Below are positions 47,301 to 61,183 of a stretch of DNA of 64,000 bases, piece after piece. The notes below the pieces were generated by a model. It made no database searches and was not told the DNA's origin. It worked only from the letters and a program-made list of their open reading frames with translations. Each line of letters begins with the position of its first letter. Position 1 is the first letter of the stretch. A program made the translations under genes and the position numbers. The stretch comes from Neoechinorhynchus agilis (taxonomy: Eukaryota > Acanthocephala): assembly GCA_051530055.1 (NCBI GenBank), contig CM121343.1, forward strand, positions 4,650,001-4,714,000, given 5' to 3'.

Positions 47301-50300
47301 ATCCACAAGTAAACGAGGGCGCTATGTGATTTATCATTGATATCAAGGTTGTCTCAGAGAAATTCACCACTACATTTTTTGGAATAAAAAACAATCAGTA
47401 ATTCTAAAAGCAGTTTGTAGACAGAATGTGAGTTGCAATGGTTTTGAAGAAATGACTTAAAAAAATTACATTTGCGAAAATTATTTTTCGGCTTACTTTA
47501 GGTAGAGATCTGTGAAAGCTAAATGTATGAAATGAAATGGTAAAATGGGATCGGGTGACCAAAAAAAGAGACAGCTATAATGATTTATTCTACGCGACAT
47601 GAATGCGGCCGGAAAAATGGACTAGAAGAGGATAAACTTGAGGTTAAACATACAGCAAAGTGAAAGAAATGGTTCAATCTATGTAATACGTTTATCTGGA
47701 TAAACATTATGGTAATAGAATTTTAAATCACAAGGCAAAAGCCAACAGAGATGATGCACTCGGCGGATGCATTTCGTCAATTCACTAAAAAAAATTGTGG
47801 GTTGACCATGAAATATGTTAGATGAGTACTGAGACTGAGCTTTCGAGAACAGGGATCATAACCAATCTCAAGTATTACAGATACCTGTTCGTTTCGTCCT
47901 ATTAACTTCCTAATGCTTTGATCAACAGATAGGTTTGCATCATCAATTTGAATTAATGAATCATCGGCCTGATGTTTAGCCATAACGGTATAATTAATGC
48001 TCAACACATCAAGTGAAGTTGATTTCCGTTCTTCATCCTCACTGTCGTCTTCCATTGCATCCCCATGCTTGTGACGACTGCTTAAGCTCTCAGATAATAT
48101 CGAGACCGAATTAGTTACATCCTCGTTATCGTCCATATTGAATGCATCTAGATTGCGACTTGTGTTTCCACTACACTGAGCCGGCATGATAGTAATGTTT
48201 TTAACTTCAGACAATCTTGCGCCGCAGAGTACATGAGCAAGTCGATCCACATGTTTGCTTCGAGGCCCTCTCTCTATTTTGAAGAATTCTTTAAATTGGC
48301 CAGAAACATCGTGGGCCATATAAAGTGAATAGAAATCTGAATTTTGCATCAGGCGCCTTCTCATTCGAGCAAAACCTTCGGTTGGATCGAGCTTCCATCT
48401 TTCTAAGATACTTGAACTATTCGAACCGAGTAACCCGCGTTGGCGATAAAATTCCTTTTTGTTACGATTCCAAAGGTTGCAAAAATATTTTAGCTCTATG
48501 GATTCATCATCTCTGATTCTTTCCATCTCATTCTCGTACGAAACCACTACTAATTGAACAGCTTCCTCTTCCGTAAAGATTTCAGGTTCCTCAGGTCGCG
48601 AGATGTTTATCGTCCATTTTTTACATTCATCATTAATCATGCGGATATTCGATTGAGAATAAACCATCCAAGCTTGTTCAGCTTTAGCAGCTAACAGTCG
48701 TTTAGCTGATTGGAAATCGGTTAGTGAGTCTAATACGTTCGTTTGATTTTCACTTTCTAAAACACCCAGCGTTTCATATACGATCTCTGCTTTGTGTTGC
48801 TGTACCATATCGGACCACATTCGATTAATGGCAAGATCTACGAGACCTTGAACCTCGTTTGCATCAGTGTAGAGTTTGACCTTGTTGGAATTCTCAGGCG
48901 ACGTCCAAGAGGTACATTTGCACATACAATAAAAAAGACATGACCAGAATTGTGGATCACTGTTCAATGTTGAATGAATTATATGTCGGAAATTTGTAAG
49001 TTCATGAATTTTATCGATCGTAGAAATACGTTCGGCTATAGTTACAGCTGGCAAAGACATCGAATAAAGTACAAGACGATTGAATTGTTTGAGCATACGC
49101 AATGAAATCACGTTTAGATCATCATACGGCGAGTCTGCAGAGCCACCGAATTCGATGATCAGACGTCCTATTAATTTGATCAAACACTTTAGATCACAAG
49201 TGTATTGGTTAGCACATACACGATTCATAAGAAGTTCCACTATTGCCACGGTTGTCTCCATGTGGGTAGTAGTTCTCTGAAAGGTCAATGGCTTTTGATT
49301 TTTTTGGAAAATATTTCTCATAGTCACACTTACCGATGTTTCGGAAAATTCACGCAAATAGTGCGAATAGTTGGTCAGAATTGATAAGAGAAGCTCTGAA
49401 GTCACTTCAAGCTCTATTGATTTAGAGGACATATCCTGAATCATACAATCAAGGATTATTAGCGGCGACCGATTAGAATTATTAGCTTCACTTCGTTTTT
49501 TATTCGACTTTGCACATTGTTTGTCGGTATAGAGACATTGAATCAAAACGTCTCGTATTAATTTCATTAGAGTTTTTCGAGTTACGTCGAATAATTCCTT
49601 ACATATGTGTCCGTCGTTCATAAACGAATATATAGCTTCTAAGAATTTCACCAGAGATCGCAAAACAAAGGTGACTGTTCTACTATGGTGCAATGTATCG
49701 CTTGTGTAAAGAAAATGTTCATCGTATATAAGGACATTGAGATCGTTCAAGAGGACAATAGCAACCGCAGCATCTGCGGAATTCCCGGAGGCGTTGTACA
49801 TTATCGATTGAGCGAATTCAACCAATACACCAATGAACTCTGGAACGGTTACTTTATCTGGATTATTCAATGAGTTCCTAACTTCAAATCGGAATTCCTT
49901 TTCGATTACAACATTCCTTTTATTAGTTGCACTGAAACTGTGACCAGATTGGCATTTCATGATATCGAATATTTCGCTAATTATTGGAGAATGGCAATCC
50001 GAATCACGGGCATGAAATGACAGCTTGTGAGAAAGTCGCTCAAAGAAAAACATTCGATCGTCTGCAGGCATTTGATTAGATGACTCAAAAAGCAACCTGG
50101 AATATACGTTTGGTGGTCGTTGAATTGAGCGGAAAGCGCACAAGAGTTCCGATATAGTGCAGCATGAATTTATCATTTTCAAACAGGCCATAACGATCCC
50201 ATAATTAACGTGGGGTCGTATCAGTGCGGTTATGAAACATGGACCGAGTAATCTGATTATCTTCGCAATCACTGGATCTCCATTGTTTCTGAATGTGCAA

Positions 50301-53300
50301 TCTTCCATTATGGCCTCGATAACACTTTTGGCAACTTGAGGTTGTCGTTCAATCGCCCACAAAGTGAATTGGCAAAATGTCGTAAGAACGTGATCAGAGG
50401 TTGAGCATAGAGCAATCATTAAACGGCACTTTTCTTGAACTAAAAATAAATCGTGATCGATACTCGATGCGATTTCGATTTGTAATCTTTTGACGAACTT
50501 GCATTGATCAATCAGTTTAGCGATTCCATCTTCATTTGAAACAATACGGATAAAATCCATGATTTGTGTTTGAACCGCACAGGAAGCTACTTTCCAAACT
50601 CCGACATCGCATATCAGTTGCTCAAAAGCGTCTTGAATGATAACACCTCGATCCCAAGTTTTAGCATCACTGAAATCTATAGACGAGTTCTGACTAATAA
50701 TACAAAATAGTATTCTGACAACCAATGAATTGACTGTTCTTCGTTTCCTTCGTAACAGGTATCGTAATACACCGTATCCGTTGTTTTGAACCATTTGAGA
50801 AAAGAGTGTGGGACTACTGTTGATAAGATTGGAAATAGTGGTCAGCATATGCAAAATTGAATCCGATTCTCCAGTCGATAATGACAATTCGGTCATAGCA
50901 AGAATCAAGGTAGTCCCATTTGAGATCCTTTCTAAAAATAATCTTAAGTTGTTAGGTTTAATTAATTCGACTGGGTTCGGTTTTTGGAATCTGCAATCGG
51001 TTAATGGTGGTTTGAACAAAAGTGCACCAATCGTCCTAGGAGCTCCGGGTAGCTTAAGCGCTAAATTATGCACTAGATCGACTTCGAGATCATTTTCTTC
51101 GGCGCATCCTCGGTGATTTAAGACTTGCCCAACAATTGGCTCTTGACTTATTATTTTTTTAAGAGATAACTGTCGTGTAGCGTTTCCGGGTTGAATATAA
51201 AAAGAAAGTTTGTCTTCTGATACTGAAAAGTTGTTTTTCAGAATTGAGAATATACCATCACAGTTTGGGCCTATGTGATATAGCATCTTTACGGTATTTA
51301 CAGCGACACATTCTTCAAGCAGACAAACAGAGCCTTGTCTCATAATCATTATAGCATTTAGCTGTTGAAGTTGATATTCACTTTCGCTGCTTCTAATACC
51401 GAACCTTGCATTTCCAATTATTGCATATACTATTGGTCTTGGAGAAGCTTCGTGTGGATTTAAATTGTTTGCAGGTGCAGACAAAATGGAACTAGCGCTT
51501 ACATAATGAAGTTTTTTTGAACCAATAGATTGAGCATTGATATACAATTGAACTCCACTGCTGCTGAATAGTGCGCGAGAGAAAGTAAGTGTAAAGTTAA
51601 TCCAATCACCACTAATGATTCGTTTAAACCAGTCAAGTAAATGAAAATTAGCTTGAGAAGTTTCTAAGGTAGATAAATCTAATGCCTTCTGTAGATAATA
51701 AGTTGATACCGTTAATGTGGCTTTACTTAAGTTCAGGAAAACTTTATAAACAGGCAATTCACCCAATCGATCGTTCACAGTTCGACATGCAATCGTCAGT
51801 AAATTTATAACGCCTTGAGTTTTGTTGGGTGTCAATGTAAACCATGTCGAAAAAGTGAATCCACTTTGAGGCGGAAAACTTCTTTCAGTTTGAGGTCTTA
51901 CGGTAAATGATAACTCAGGACCTGCTATAGTAAGATGCCCAACCGGCGGAGTTCTCCATTCATTGGTGCTAATAACAGCTGGGCAAATATTAGGTATGAG
52001 AATATAAGAATACTTTGATGCAGGATTTCGATTACCGCATATTGGATAGCATTCGTTCGAGGTCCACTCGCAATCGCGTAAGCGAATAAACGGGATACAC
52101 GATATGTGTTTATCATCCGCAGTGATTGCTGACATAATACGAGCTTTAACGCCAACGTGGTACACCGAACTGGCCATTTCGCTCATTTGGTATCTTAACA
52201 AACATTCGTTAAAATCATCATCAATGCCAAATCTCAGGAATCTTCGAATATCCGTATCTTTTATACATATTCGGCTTAAACGCACGACCATAGTGTGTAC
52301 CATATCGCTCCATGGGTGAAATTCATCACATATCTCTGATTGAAATAAATCGAACAAAATCGTGACATATTCTTCGGGTCGGTCCAACTGTTCAGATTCG
52401 ACGCCAAATAGTACTTTAGACTTCAAATAATTTAAACAGTGTAAACATTGATCAGATGACGGAGTGCAACCATCGAGCTTGGACATAGATTTTAAAAAAC
52501 TCAAACATGAAGCGAAACACGTTCTGCTGATGACTAAATTCTGGAAAAGGCTTCCAAACGTTAGGTCTGTCATAAGTACGAAGACTAAGGTTGAAGCCAA
52601 GATTCCGGTTTGATTTTTGTCAGGATTCGTAATGGAAATCGAGGTTCCCTCAAAGAAGTGATTGAACATTCTTTCAATCTCACGCAAATGGTTATTTTCA
52701 GATTCAGCTTCATTTTTCAAATGTCTCAAGATCATTCGATCTAGTGTTTGTCGCTTATGTTTGTCACAGTCAAAAAACCCAAGTCTTAAAATCGCATCAC
52801 AGAAAGCTGACGAACCTACTTCTTCTTCAAAACACTGATTATTGATTGGATCGTTTGTAAAAATAATTTTCATCACGCTGAATATCGTCTTTATAACGCC
52901 AAAAAACGCATCCAGGTTTATACTTATAATGTTTCTCGGGATTAAAATATCGTCCATTGATAAGAGGGTCGACATAATAAAAATAAATCCACCCACCTTT
53001 CGGAACAAGCTGCGACACTGTGCGCTAGAAGCCATTAAATGCTCTAAAGTTTCCAGTATGCTCATTCGAACCGCAAGGTCGCTAAGATTGCTTAAATTGG
53101 CGAGAAGCTGAGCCATATCGTCTTCTTCAATAGAAGTCCTAAAAATCGTCTCCATTAAATACAATGCATTCCTCCTCAGTACCGCCTTCGATGGAATGAG
53201 ATATTCTAGTAGGCGAATACCTGATAATTCACGGAAACGGCTACAACTCACAACATTTCCATCTAAACATACACGAAGAACATCAATAACTGAAATCGTT

Positions 53301-55117
53301 CTCTTGATCGATTGGGGCGACAATGTCTGTGCAGCTTCTGTTAAATTCGCATGTGAACGACACAATCGACTGAGGGTGCGCTTTGGTGATGGAGGGTCAA
53401 AGATCTTACTGATGTTTCTCAGACTTATTGGTTCACATTTTGCAACTGAAATTTTCTTCATTAGATCCACAAAAGGGTGAAGATAGTCTTCTGTAAAAAT
53501 ATCAATTATGCCGAACTTTAACAAAAGAGTTTTGCCGCAGATAGTCTTAGAATTTTGTGATGCTATTTGTTTTAAAAACTCAAAGCAGTTATTCTCCAGA
53601 CTGTTAGTTTGAAATGTATGAAATGTTAATAACTTCTTAACAGCTTGAATTTCTGACAAAGGAAATATCTTTAGTTTTTGTGTAATTTTAAGAATGAGTG
53701 AAAATAATCGTTGGCTTATTGAATTGGGCGTTTGTGGCAATCTTTCAATTATACCACTTAAGAGAGATACTGATTGCATCGCAAAATAATTCTTAACATT
53801 ATCTTCGATCAACTTTTCTGTGGCACTCAATAAACAATCGTGTAGAGTTTTAGTTTTTGCCTTCGTGAGCAATTCACCCAGAATGTGGATAGCATCTGGA
53901 TTCTTTATAATCTCCTTTTCTGATTTTATCTGATCGTAGATCGATGTTTTCCAATCTGGTACGGTCGCTATGACTGCCTGGTTCTGCAACTTCTCACTTA
54001 AATCTGATTCAATGTCCTGAGTGTAAGAAGGAATATTGTAAGAAGAAGATTGGTTGGAGTCATAATTGAACTTGCTTAAATCGAGAACGAGATTTGTAGC
54101 TGTTTTAAGGAGATTACGATGTCGTTCGTTGAGGTCGTCACTATCGAATCTTAGGATAAATTTAGTAAGAGCGGTGTATCCAGCGTAGACTTTAAAATCA
54201 TCCAAGATCAAAGAGGTGTATTCGCATGATTCACAAACAAATCGGACCATAGATTTGCTTAGATGAATCACATGAGCTTCAAAGGCCAATGTGAGATCAT
54301 CTTCTCCAAATCGACTAATCAAAGGTCGCTTAGTTAAAATGTCGCAAGTGGTGTCCATGGTCGAAACGAAATGTTTAATGCATCCTTTAGATCTCAAATA
54401 GTCGATGACAATGGATGTCAACGCACACTTTGCAATCACAATCATAGCCTCTGAACTAACTTCGTGAAACCATTGAGCAGTATCACGTTGTTCGGGCCAC
54501 ATCCGAGCAACCCAAAATATATACTTTAAATCTCCACTCAGTACTAATTGTTCCACACACGCCTTACGACTTAGGAGTTTTAGAAAAACGTCTCTGAACG
54601 CATCCACGTTTGCAGGAAGATCGTCGGTTTTGTAGCAGGAATAAGCCTGGATCAATCTTGACAGTGAGCATGATAATGAACATATACCACAAATGTCAAG
54701 CAGTTTCGTTGGCCCTTTACAGCAAAGAAGTCTAAGAACGGAAAGCAGCTTCGCACCACAACCGTTTTCCGGGCCGAAAAAGTCTTCAATTACACTTTCT
54801 CTTCCACTATGAAATGCCGCCATTAATTTGTTGACCTCGTGAGTAAATGTATTGCACAGACAACGGGTGAACTCGTCGATTCCACTAAAAATCGACTCCC
54901 ATTTGTCAGCAGGCAACCGTGAAAATACGTATTCCATCAAAGGAGCGGACTTATTGAGCAATATAATCCTTGCGGAATCACCATCATCCGTCAAAGATTG
55001 AACACCTTGAATCTCATTAAGCAACCTTCGTAGCTGACTTATTTTTCTGTCCAAGTCGCGTGGATCGTTCGAATTGTTCTTTCGATTCCGCGTAAAAGGC
55101 AGAAATAGTCGATTCAT
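44394..55117 (-). CDS. WDFY3: WDFY3 (ALFY)/blue cheese-like BEACH-WD40 protein lacking FYVE
   Basis: Minus-strand exons: 55117-49334, 49276-47885, 47250-47099, 47053-46985, 46938-46693, 46634-44508 and 44454-44394. All phases agree, giving about 3276 residues (human WDFY3 about 3526). Order: ARM-like helical N-terminal region; a ConA-like domain (GHLTIAGPELSF, SGFTFSTWFTL); a PH-like domain (RCARITP, GVLLFGQYSYYFVDEY, EVFKRRYLLQ); a BEACH domain (WERGEISNFEYLMFLNTIAG, NDLMQYPVFPWILADYDS, HYSSAMIV, VKELIPEFFY, INNFGQVPKQIF); then WD40 repeats (IIVSGSSDSIAIIWDIN). A FIFI motif at 44783-44794 matches the FIFV LC3/GABARAP-interacting site of ALFY. The gene stops right after the last WD40 blade, so the FYVE finger is absent. 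ALFY scaffolds selective autophagy of aggregates. The 57-base gap at 49277-49333 is a likely intron that is itself in frame. Confidence 0.93.
47251..47884 (-). other. 634-bp intron of the WDFY3-like gene
   Basis: The donor is CAG|gtatct at 47885/47884 and the acceptor is ...atag|ATCCGC at 47250. It separates the large N-terminal exons from the PH-domain exon. No other feature was seen inside. Confidence 0.7.
49277..49333 (-). other. 57-nt in-frame intron candidate in the WDFY3-like gene
   Basis: On the minus strand the segment starts gtaagtgtga and ends ttgacctttcag. It is exactly 19 codons long with no stop, so the reading frame stays open whether or not it is removed. The encoded stretch looks unlike the flanking helical sequence. 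Confidence 0.7.
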
Positions 55118-57465
55118 CTTTAAATGCGATTTGGGGAAATCAACGGACCATAGCGCAATGATGTCATGCCGCTTTAAGTCGTAATCAACATGTCCAAAAC
55201 AAATTCTTCCAGATGATGCATGCGCCCGTGTTCAAAGTAACGCGTTTAAACGTACCAGTCATTTGGGTTGTCGTGATTGTGACCGTTTTTTGGAGAAGTC
55301 TGTGCATGCATAAATCTACCATTATCGGCACCTCTTAGAATTAATACATAGAATTGAAACGATCAGATGACTCGATCAATCCGAACGTTTTATGGTCAGA
55401 AGCATCAAAGGAATTTACTCAAGCAACTTATGGATTAAGAAAGTGAACCGTACGAGCCTCGCCTCCTCGAAAGGAATGGTACAAACTCATAACCGCGTCG
55501 TATGGTTCAGCAGCAGGGTATAAAATATGTGATCTTATGCGCTATTTCCTGACCCGGATCAGTGGGCTAAATGCTCAAGGAGGAAAATTATTAGCTGTAA
55601 GAAAGGCCATACTTAAACACTGGAATTTTATTAGTTCTTCAAAATCAACGGAAAATCATTAATAGTACGAAAATTTCACTCTTTCGACTCATATATTTTA
55701 ACAAAAGTATTCAAGTGATCGAAATTAATTCAATCCAATTGTATTGACAATCTGATCTCAGCATTAAGCTTATGATTTCCCCTCGCATGTCGTCCATAAT
55801 ATATCCTATTTCCATATAAAGTCGAACCTTACACCATTTTTCATTTAGATGGCTACATTTTAAAAAATCATCGTCGATGTTTGGTAATAAATGCTAATAA
55901 AAAGCAATAGCGTCTACGTTGGTTTAGCAATCGAAGTTCCATACCTCTCAGTTATGAAAATGGTAGCTTGAAAATTAGATTGGCACCTGACGAGGTTGCC
56001 GCAGATTTGGATGCTTGAAAGTTCAAACCGACGTGGATCGCCAATCAGTTCAATTCTTTTGCAAGGTACACCGCTTGTGATCGACAACAATGAACTGATT
56101 TATAAAAGTAAGCAAACGTTTTGGTTCACGCTTGGCGCTCTGCTGCTATGTTCATCCTATTCATAAATTTGAAAACATCCAAGCGAGTAGAGTAAATAAT
56201 CTTCGATAGACACAAGCGTAAATTTAGGCCTGGGGTCTCAAACACATCGCCCCCTGGGTCGCATTCGGCCCGCGAAGGATTTTCGTACGGCCTTGGCGCA
56301 TTTACATACAATTTATAAAATTGACATTATTTCCAATTGTTCTATTTCCGATTGCGCAGAAAACGGACAAAATTGGTTTATTATCATTCGCCGTTGACTA
56401 CATTGTTTAAATTTCATTTGAGTAAGCCATGCCCACTGTTTCGAGAGATCCTTCAGAGTTAAATTACGTTTATGGATGAAACAACTTGGTGAAGGCAATT
56501 TGTCTCAATTCTGAATTCCTGAAGCAAAGTTGAACCCGAATGCTGCAAAGAATATATAGATTAAATGTCTGAGCTACTTCAGCATTTTAATCTGCGCTTT
56601 GCAAATTTTAAGTTACTGCAGCCACAATTTAAAAAAAATTCGATGCCGTTTTCTGTAGAGATTGACACTTACTGAGAAATAGCAAATTTAGTTGGTGGAA
56701 CTCCCGTGCGATACTATCTTGAAGGAGAAATATACAGAAGTAGGCATTCCAGAATTCTACACGTTTCTTTCAAGAGAATGATTTCCAAGGTTACTCTCTA
56801 CGTATGCACGTGAACAGTTTTTCACGTCCATTAAAGTTAACTATAATGTACTCAGTTTGCGATAGCAACACTGAGATTGGTTTCTTCTCATAATATTAAC
56901 ACGTTTATTTGTTTGCAAGATAACAAGAAATTGACAAGTGTACCTTTAGTTCCTCTTTGTGGCATTGTTTTTGATGAAGATAGGATAATCGTTATTTGAG
57001 CGATAAACCATGTTGATTTGAATCCATGGAGTCCAACATTGATGCCCTTGTTGACGCAAACTACTGAAAAGTGATCGAAACAAAATCACTAATACAGATA
57101 CTCCAAATAGTATATTATAGTACGGTTTTTAAATTAACTGCTACATCAAATTTGTAATAAATGGATTTGAGAAAGTTTGTAAAGCATTACGTTCTTATTA
57201 TGTTGTCTTGTTTGTTATTTTTTATAATTTTAACCCCAAGTTCTGACTATCAGGCTCTCGAGGAACCATCCCGTTCAGTTTGGGTCCTGACGGATAGTAG
57301 GGAACCAGATTCGCCGAGCTCTATTTTCTGAAGATGTAGTGAAACCATCACAGCATATGGAAAATCGATGCGTGGTATATTCGATATCCTGTAAGGATTG
57401 TGATCAGGTCTAAATTGGACGGACAAAACAGGGGATGCGAAAAAAGAGTCAAGCAACATGAGTAT
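55118..57465. other. intergenic region upstream of the WDFY3-like gene
   Basis: Likely holds the WDFY3-like promoter near 55.1-55.3 kb, but no clear core element was identified. A diverged copy of the SINE-like repeat body lies at about 55440-55660. The remainder is AT-rich with no gene recognised. Confidence 0.45.
55440..55660 (+). repeat. diverged copy of the SINE-like repeat body
   Basis: Blocks CCTCGCCTCC, ACAAACTCATAACCG, AAGGAGGAAAATTAT, AAGAAAGGCCATAC and CACTGGAATTTTATT line up in order with 27200-27395. No tRNA-like head is visible here, so it is a truncated or older copy. Confidence 0.6.
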
Positions 57466-60400
57466 GTGCTCCCCACCTCAGGCTGCCTACTTCCAACTGG
57501 TGCCACCCCAGCTTTTCTGATTTCTACTAGTCCCATCCCCACTTAACGCGCCTGCTTCCAACTGGTGCATCCCCTAGAGTTTGTGATTCCTACTAGCCCC
57601 ATCCCCTCCCCAGGCTACCTACTTCTAACTGGTGCCACCCCTAGATTTCCTTATCCCTACTGGTCGCATCCCAACCTCAGGCTATCTGCTTCCAAATGGT
57701 GCCACCCCTAGATTTTCTGATTCCTACTGGTCCCATTCCGGCCCCAGGCTGCACGCTTTCAACTGGTGCCACCCCTAGATTTTCTGATTCCTACTGGTCC
57801 CATCCCCACCTCAGGCTGCCTGCTTTCAACTGGTGCAACCCCAAATTTTCTGATTCTTACTGGTCCCATCCCCACCTAAGGCTGCCTGCTTCCAGCTGGT
57901 GCCACCCCTAGATTTTCTGATTCCTACTGGTCCCATCCCCACCTCAGGCTGCCTGCTTCCAACTGGTGCCACCCCTAGATTTTCTGATTCCTACTGGTCC
58001 CATCCCCACCTAAGGCTGCCTGCTTCCAGCTGGTGCCACCCCTAGATTTTCTGATTCCTACTGGTCCCATCCCCACCTCAGGCTGCCTGCTTCCAGCTGG
58101 TGCCACCCCTAGATTTTCTGATTCCTACTGGTCCCATCCCCACCTCAGGCTGCCTGCTTCCAGCTGGTGCCACCCCTAGATTTTCTGATTCCTACTGGTC
58201 CCATCCCCACCTCAGGCTGCCTGCTTCCAGCTGGTGCCACCCCTAGATTTTCTGATTCCTACTGGTCCCATCCCCACCTCAGGCTGCCTGCTTCCAGCTG
58301 GTGCCACCCCTAGATTTTCTGATTCCTACTGGTCCCATCCCCACCTAAGGCTGCCTGCTTCCAGCTGGTGCCACCCCTAGATTTTCTGATTCCTACTGGT
58401 CCCATTCCCGCCCCAGGCTGCCCGCTTTCAACTGGTGCCACCCCTAGATTTTATGATTCCTACTGTCCCCTCCCCTCTCAGGCTGCCTGCTTCCAGCTGG
58501 TGCCACCCCTAGATTTTCTGATTCCTACTGGTCCCATTCCCGCCCCAGGCTGCCCGCTTTCAACTGGTGCCACCCCTAGATTTTCTGATTCCTACTGGTC
58601 CCATCCCCACCTAAGGCTGCCTGCTTCCAGCTGGTGCCACCCCTAGATTTTCTGATTCCTACTGGTCCCATCCCCACCTCAGGCTGCCTGCTTCCAACTG
58701 GTGCCACCCCTAGATTTTCTGATTCCTACTGGTCCCATCCCCACCTCAGGCTGCCTGCTTCCAACTGGTGCCACCCCTAGATTTTCTGATTCCTACTGGT
58801 CCCATCCCCACCTAAGGCTGCCTGCTTCCAGCTGGTGCCACCCCTAGATTTTCTGATTCCTACTGGTCCCATCCCCACCTCAGGCTGCCTGCTTCCAACT
58901 GGTGCCACCCCTAGATTTTCTGATTCCTACTGGTCCCATCCCCACCTCAGGCTGCCTGCTTCCAGCTGGTGCCACCCCTAGATTTTCTGATTCCTACTGG
59001 TCCCATCCCCACCTCAGGCTGCCTGCTTCCAACTGGTGCCACCCCTAGATTTTCTGATTCCTACTGGTCCCATCCCCACCTCAGGCTGCCTGCTTCCAAC
59101 TGGTGCCACCCCTAGATTTTCTGATTCCTACTGGTCCCATCCCCACCTAAGGCTGCCTGCTTCCAGCTGGTGCCACCCCTAGATTTTCTGATTCCTACTG
59201 GTCCCATCCCCATATCAGGCTGCCTGCTCATTACTGGTGCCACTCCTACATTTTCTGATTCCTACTGTCCCCTCCCCTCTCAGGCTGCCTGCTTCCAACT
59301 GGTGCCACCCCTAGATTTTCTGATTCCTACTGGTCCCATCCCCACCTAAGGCTGCCTGCTTCCAGCTGGTGCCACCCCTAGATTTTCTGATTCCTACTGA
59401 TCCCATCCCCACCTCAGGCTGCCTGCTTCCAGCTGGTGCCACCCCTAGATTTTCTGATTCCTACTGGTCCCATCCCCACCTCCAGGCTGCCTGCTTCCAA
59501 CTGGTGCCACCCCTAGATTTTCTGATTCCTACTGGTCCCATCCCCACCTAAGGCTGCCTGCTTCCAGCTGGTGCCACCCCTAGATTTTCTGATTCCTACT
59601 GGTCCCATCCCCACCTCAGGCTGCCTGCTTCCAACTGGTGCCACCCCTAGATTTTCTGATTCCTACTGGTCCCATCCCCACCTAGGCTGCCTGCTTCCAA
59701 CTGGTGCCACCCCTAGATTTTCTGATTCCTACTGGTCCCATCCCCACCTCAGGCTGCCTGCTTCCAACTGGTGCCACCCCTAGATTTTCTGATTCCTACT
59801 GGTCCCATCCCCACCTAAGGCTGCCTGCTTCCAGCTGGTGCCACCCCTAGATTTTCTGATTCCTACTGGTCCCATTCCCGCCCCAGGCTGCCTGCTTCCA
59901 ACTGGTGCCACCCCTAGATTTTCTGATTCCTACTGGTCCCATCCCCACCTAAGGCTGCCTGCTTCCAGCTGGTGCCACCCCTAGATTTTCTGATTCCTAC
60001 TGGTCCCATCCCCACCTCAGGCTGCCTGCTTCCAACTGGTGCCACCCCTAGATTTTCTGATTCCTACTGGTCCCATCCCCACCTCAGGCTGCCTGCTTCC
60101 AACTGGTGCCACCCCTAGATTTTCTGATTCCTACTGGTCCCATCCCCACCTAAGGCTGCCTGCTTCCAGCTGGTGCCACCCCTAGATTTTCTGATTCCTA
60201 CTGGTCCCATCCCCACCTCAGGCTGCCTGCTTCCAACTGGTGCCACCCCTAGATTTTCTGATTCCTACTGGTCCCATCCCCACCTCAGGCTGCCTGCTTC
60301 CAACTGGTGCCACCCCTAGATTTTCTGATTCCTACTGGTCCCATCCCCACCTCAGGCTGCCTGCTTCCAACTGGTGCCACCCCTAGATTTTCTGATTCCT

Positions 60401-61183
60401 ACTGGTCCCATCCCCACCTCAGGCTGCCTGCTTCCAGCTGGTGCCACCCCTAGATTTTCTGATTCCTACTGGTCCCATCCCCACCTCAGGCTGCCTGCTT
60501 CCAACTGGTGCCACCCCTAGATTTTCTGATTCCTACTGGTCCCATCCCCACCTAAGGCTGCCTGCTTCCAGCTGGTGCCACCCCTAGATTTTCTGATTCC
60601 TACTGATCCCATCCCCACCTCAGGCTGCCTGCTTCCAACTGGTGCCACCCCTAGATTTTCTGATTCCTACTGGTCCCATCCCCACCTCAGGCTGCCTGCT
60701 TCCAGCTGGTGCCACCCCTAGATTTTCTGATTCCTACTGGTCCCATCCCCACCTCAGGCTGCCTGCTTCCAACTGGTGCCACCCCTAGATTTTCTGATTC
60801 CTACTGGTCCCATCCCCACCTCAGGCTGCCTGCTTCCAGCTGGTGCCACCCCTAGATTTTCTGATTCCTACTGGTCCCATCCCCACCTCAGGCTGCCTGC
60901 TTCCAACTGGTGCCACCCCTAGATTTTCTGATTCCTACTGGTCCCATCCCCATATCAGGCTGCCTGCTCATTACTGGTGCCACTCCTAGATTTTATGATT
61001 CCTACTGTCCCCTCCCCTCTCAGGCTGCCTACTTCTAACTCGTGCCACCCTTATATTTTCTTATTCCTTCTGTTCCCATACCCACCGCGGGCTGCTTGCT
61101 TCCAACTGGTGCGAGCCCAGATTTTCTGATTCTTACTGGTCGCATCCCCACCTCAGGCTGCTTGGATCCAACTGGTGGCATCC
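57466..61183. repeat. 67-bp GC-rich minisatellite, about 55 units
   Basis: The unit reads caggctgcctgcttccaact / ggtgccacccctagattttc / tgattcctactggtcccatc / cccacct, 67 bp. Central units are nearly identical and both edges are diverged. Linked variants occur: 'ctaagg' is almost always followed by 'ccagctgg', while 'ctcagg' takes 'ccaactgg' or 'ccagctgg'. Because 67 is not a multiple of three, reading frames shift by one each unit; the local open frames are by-products. Confidence 0.97.

Noticed and set aside
57696-59783. Several open frames with repeated DFLIPTGPIP-type protein
   Set aside because: They arise from the 67-bp minisatellite, which shifts frame each unit; no unit-length protein could be maintained.
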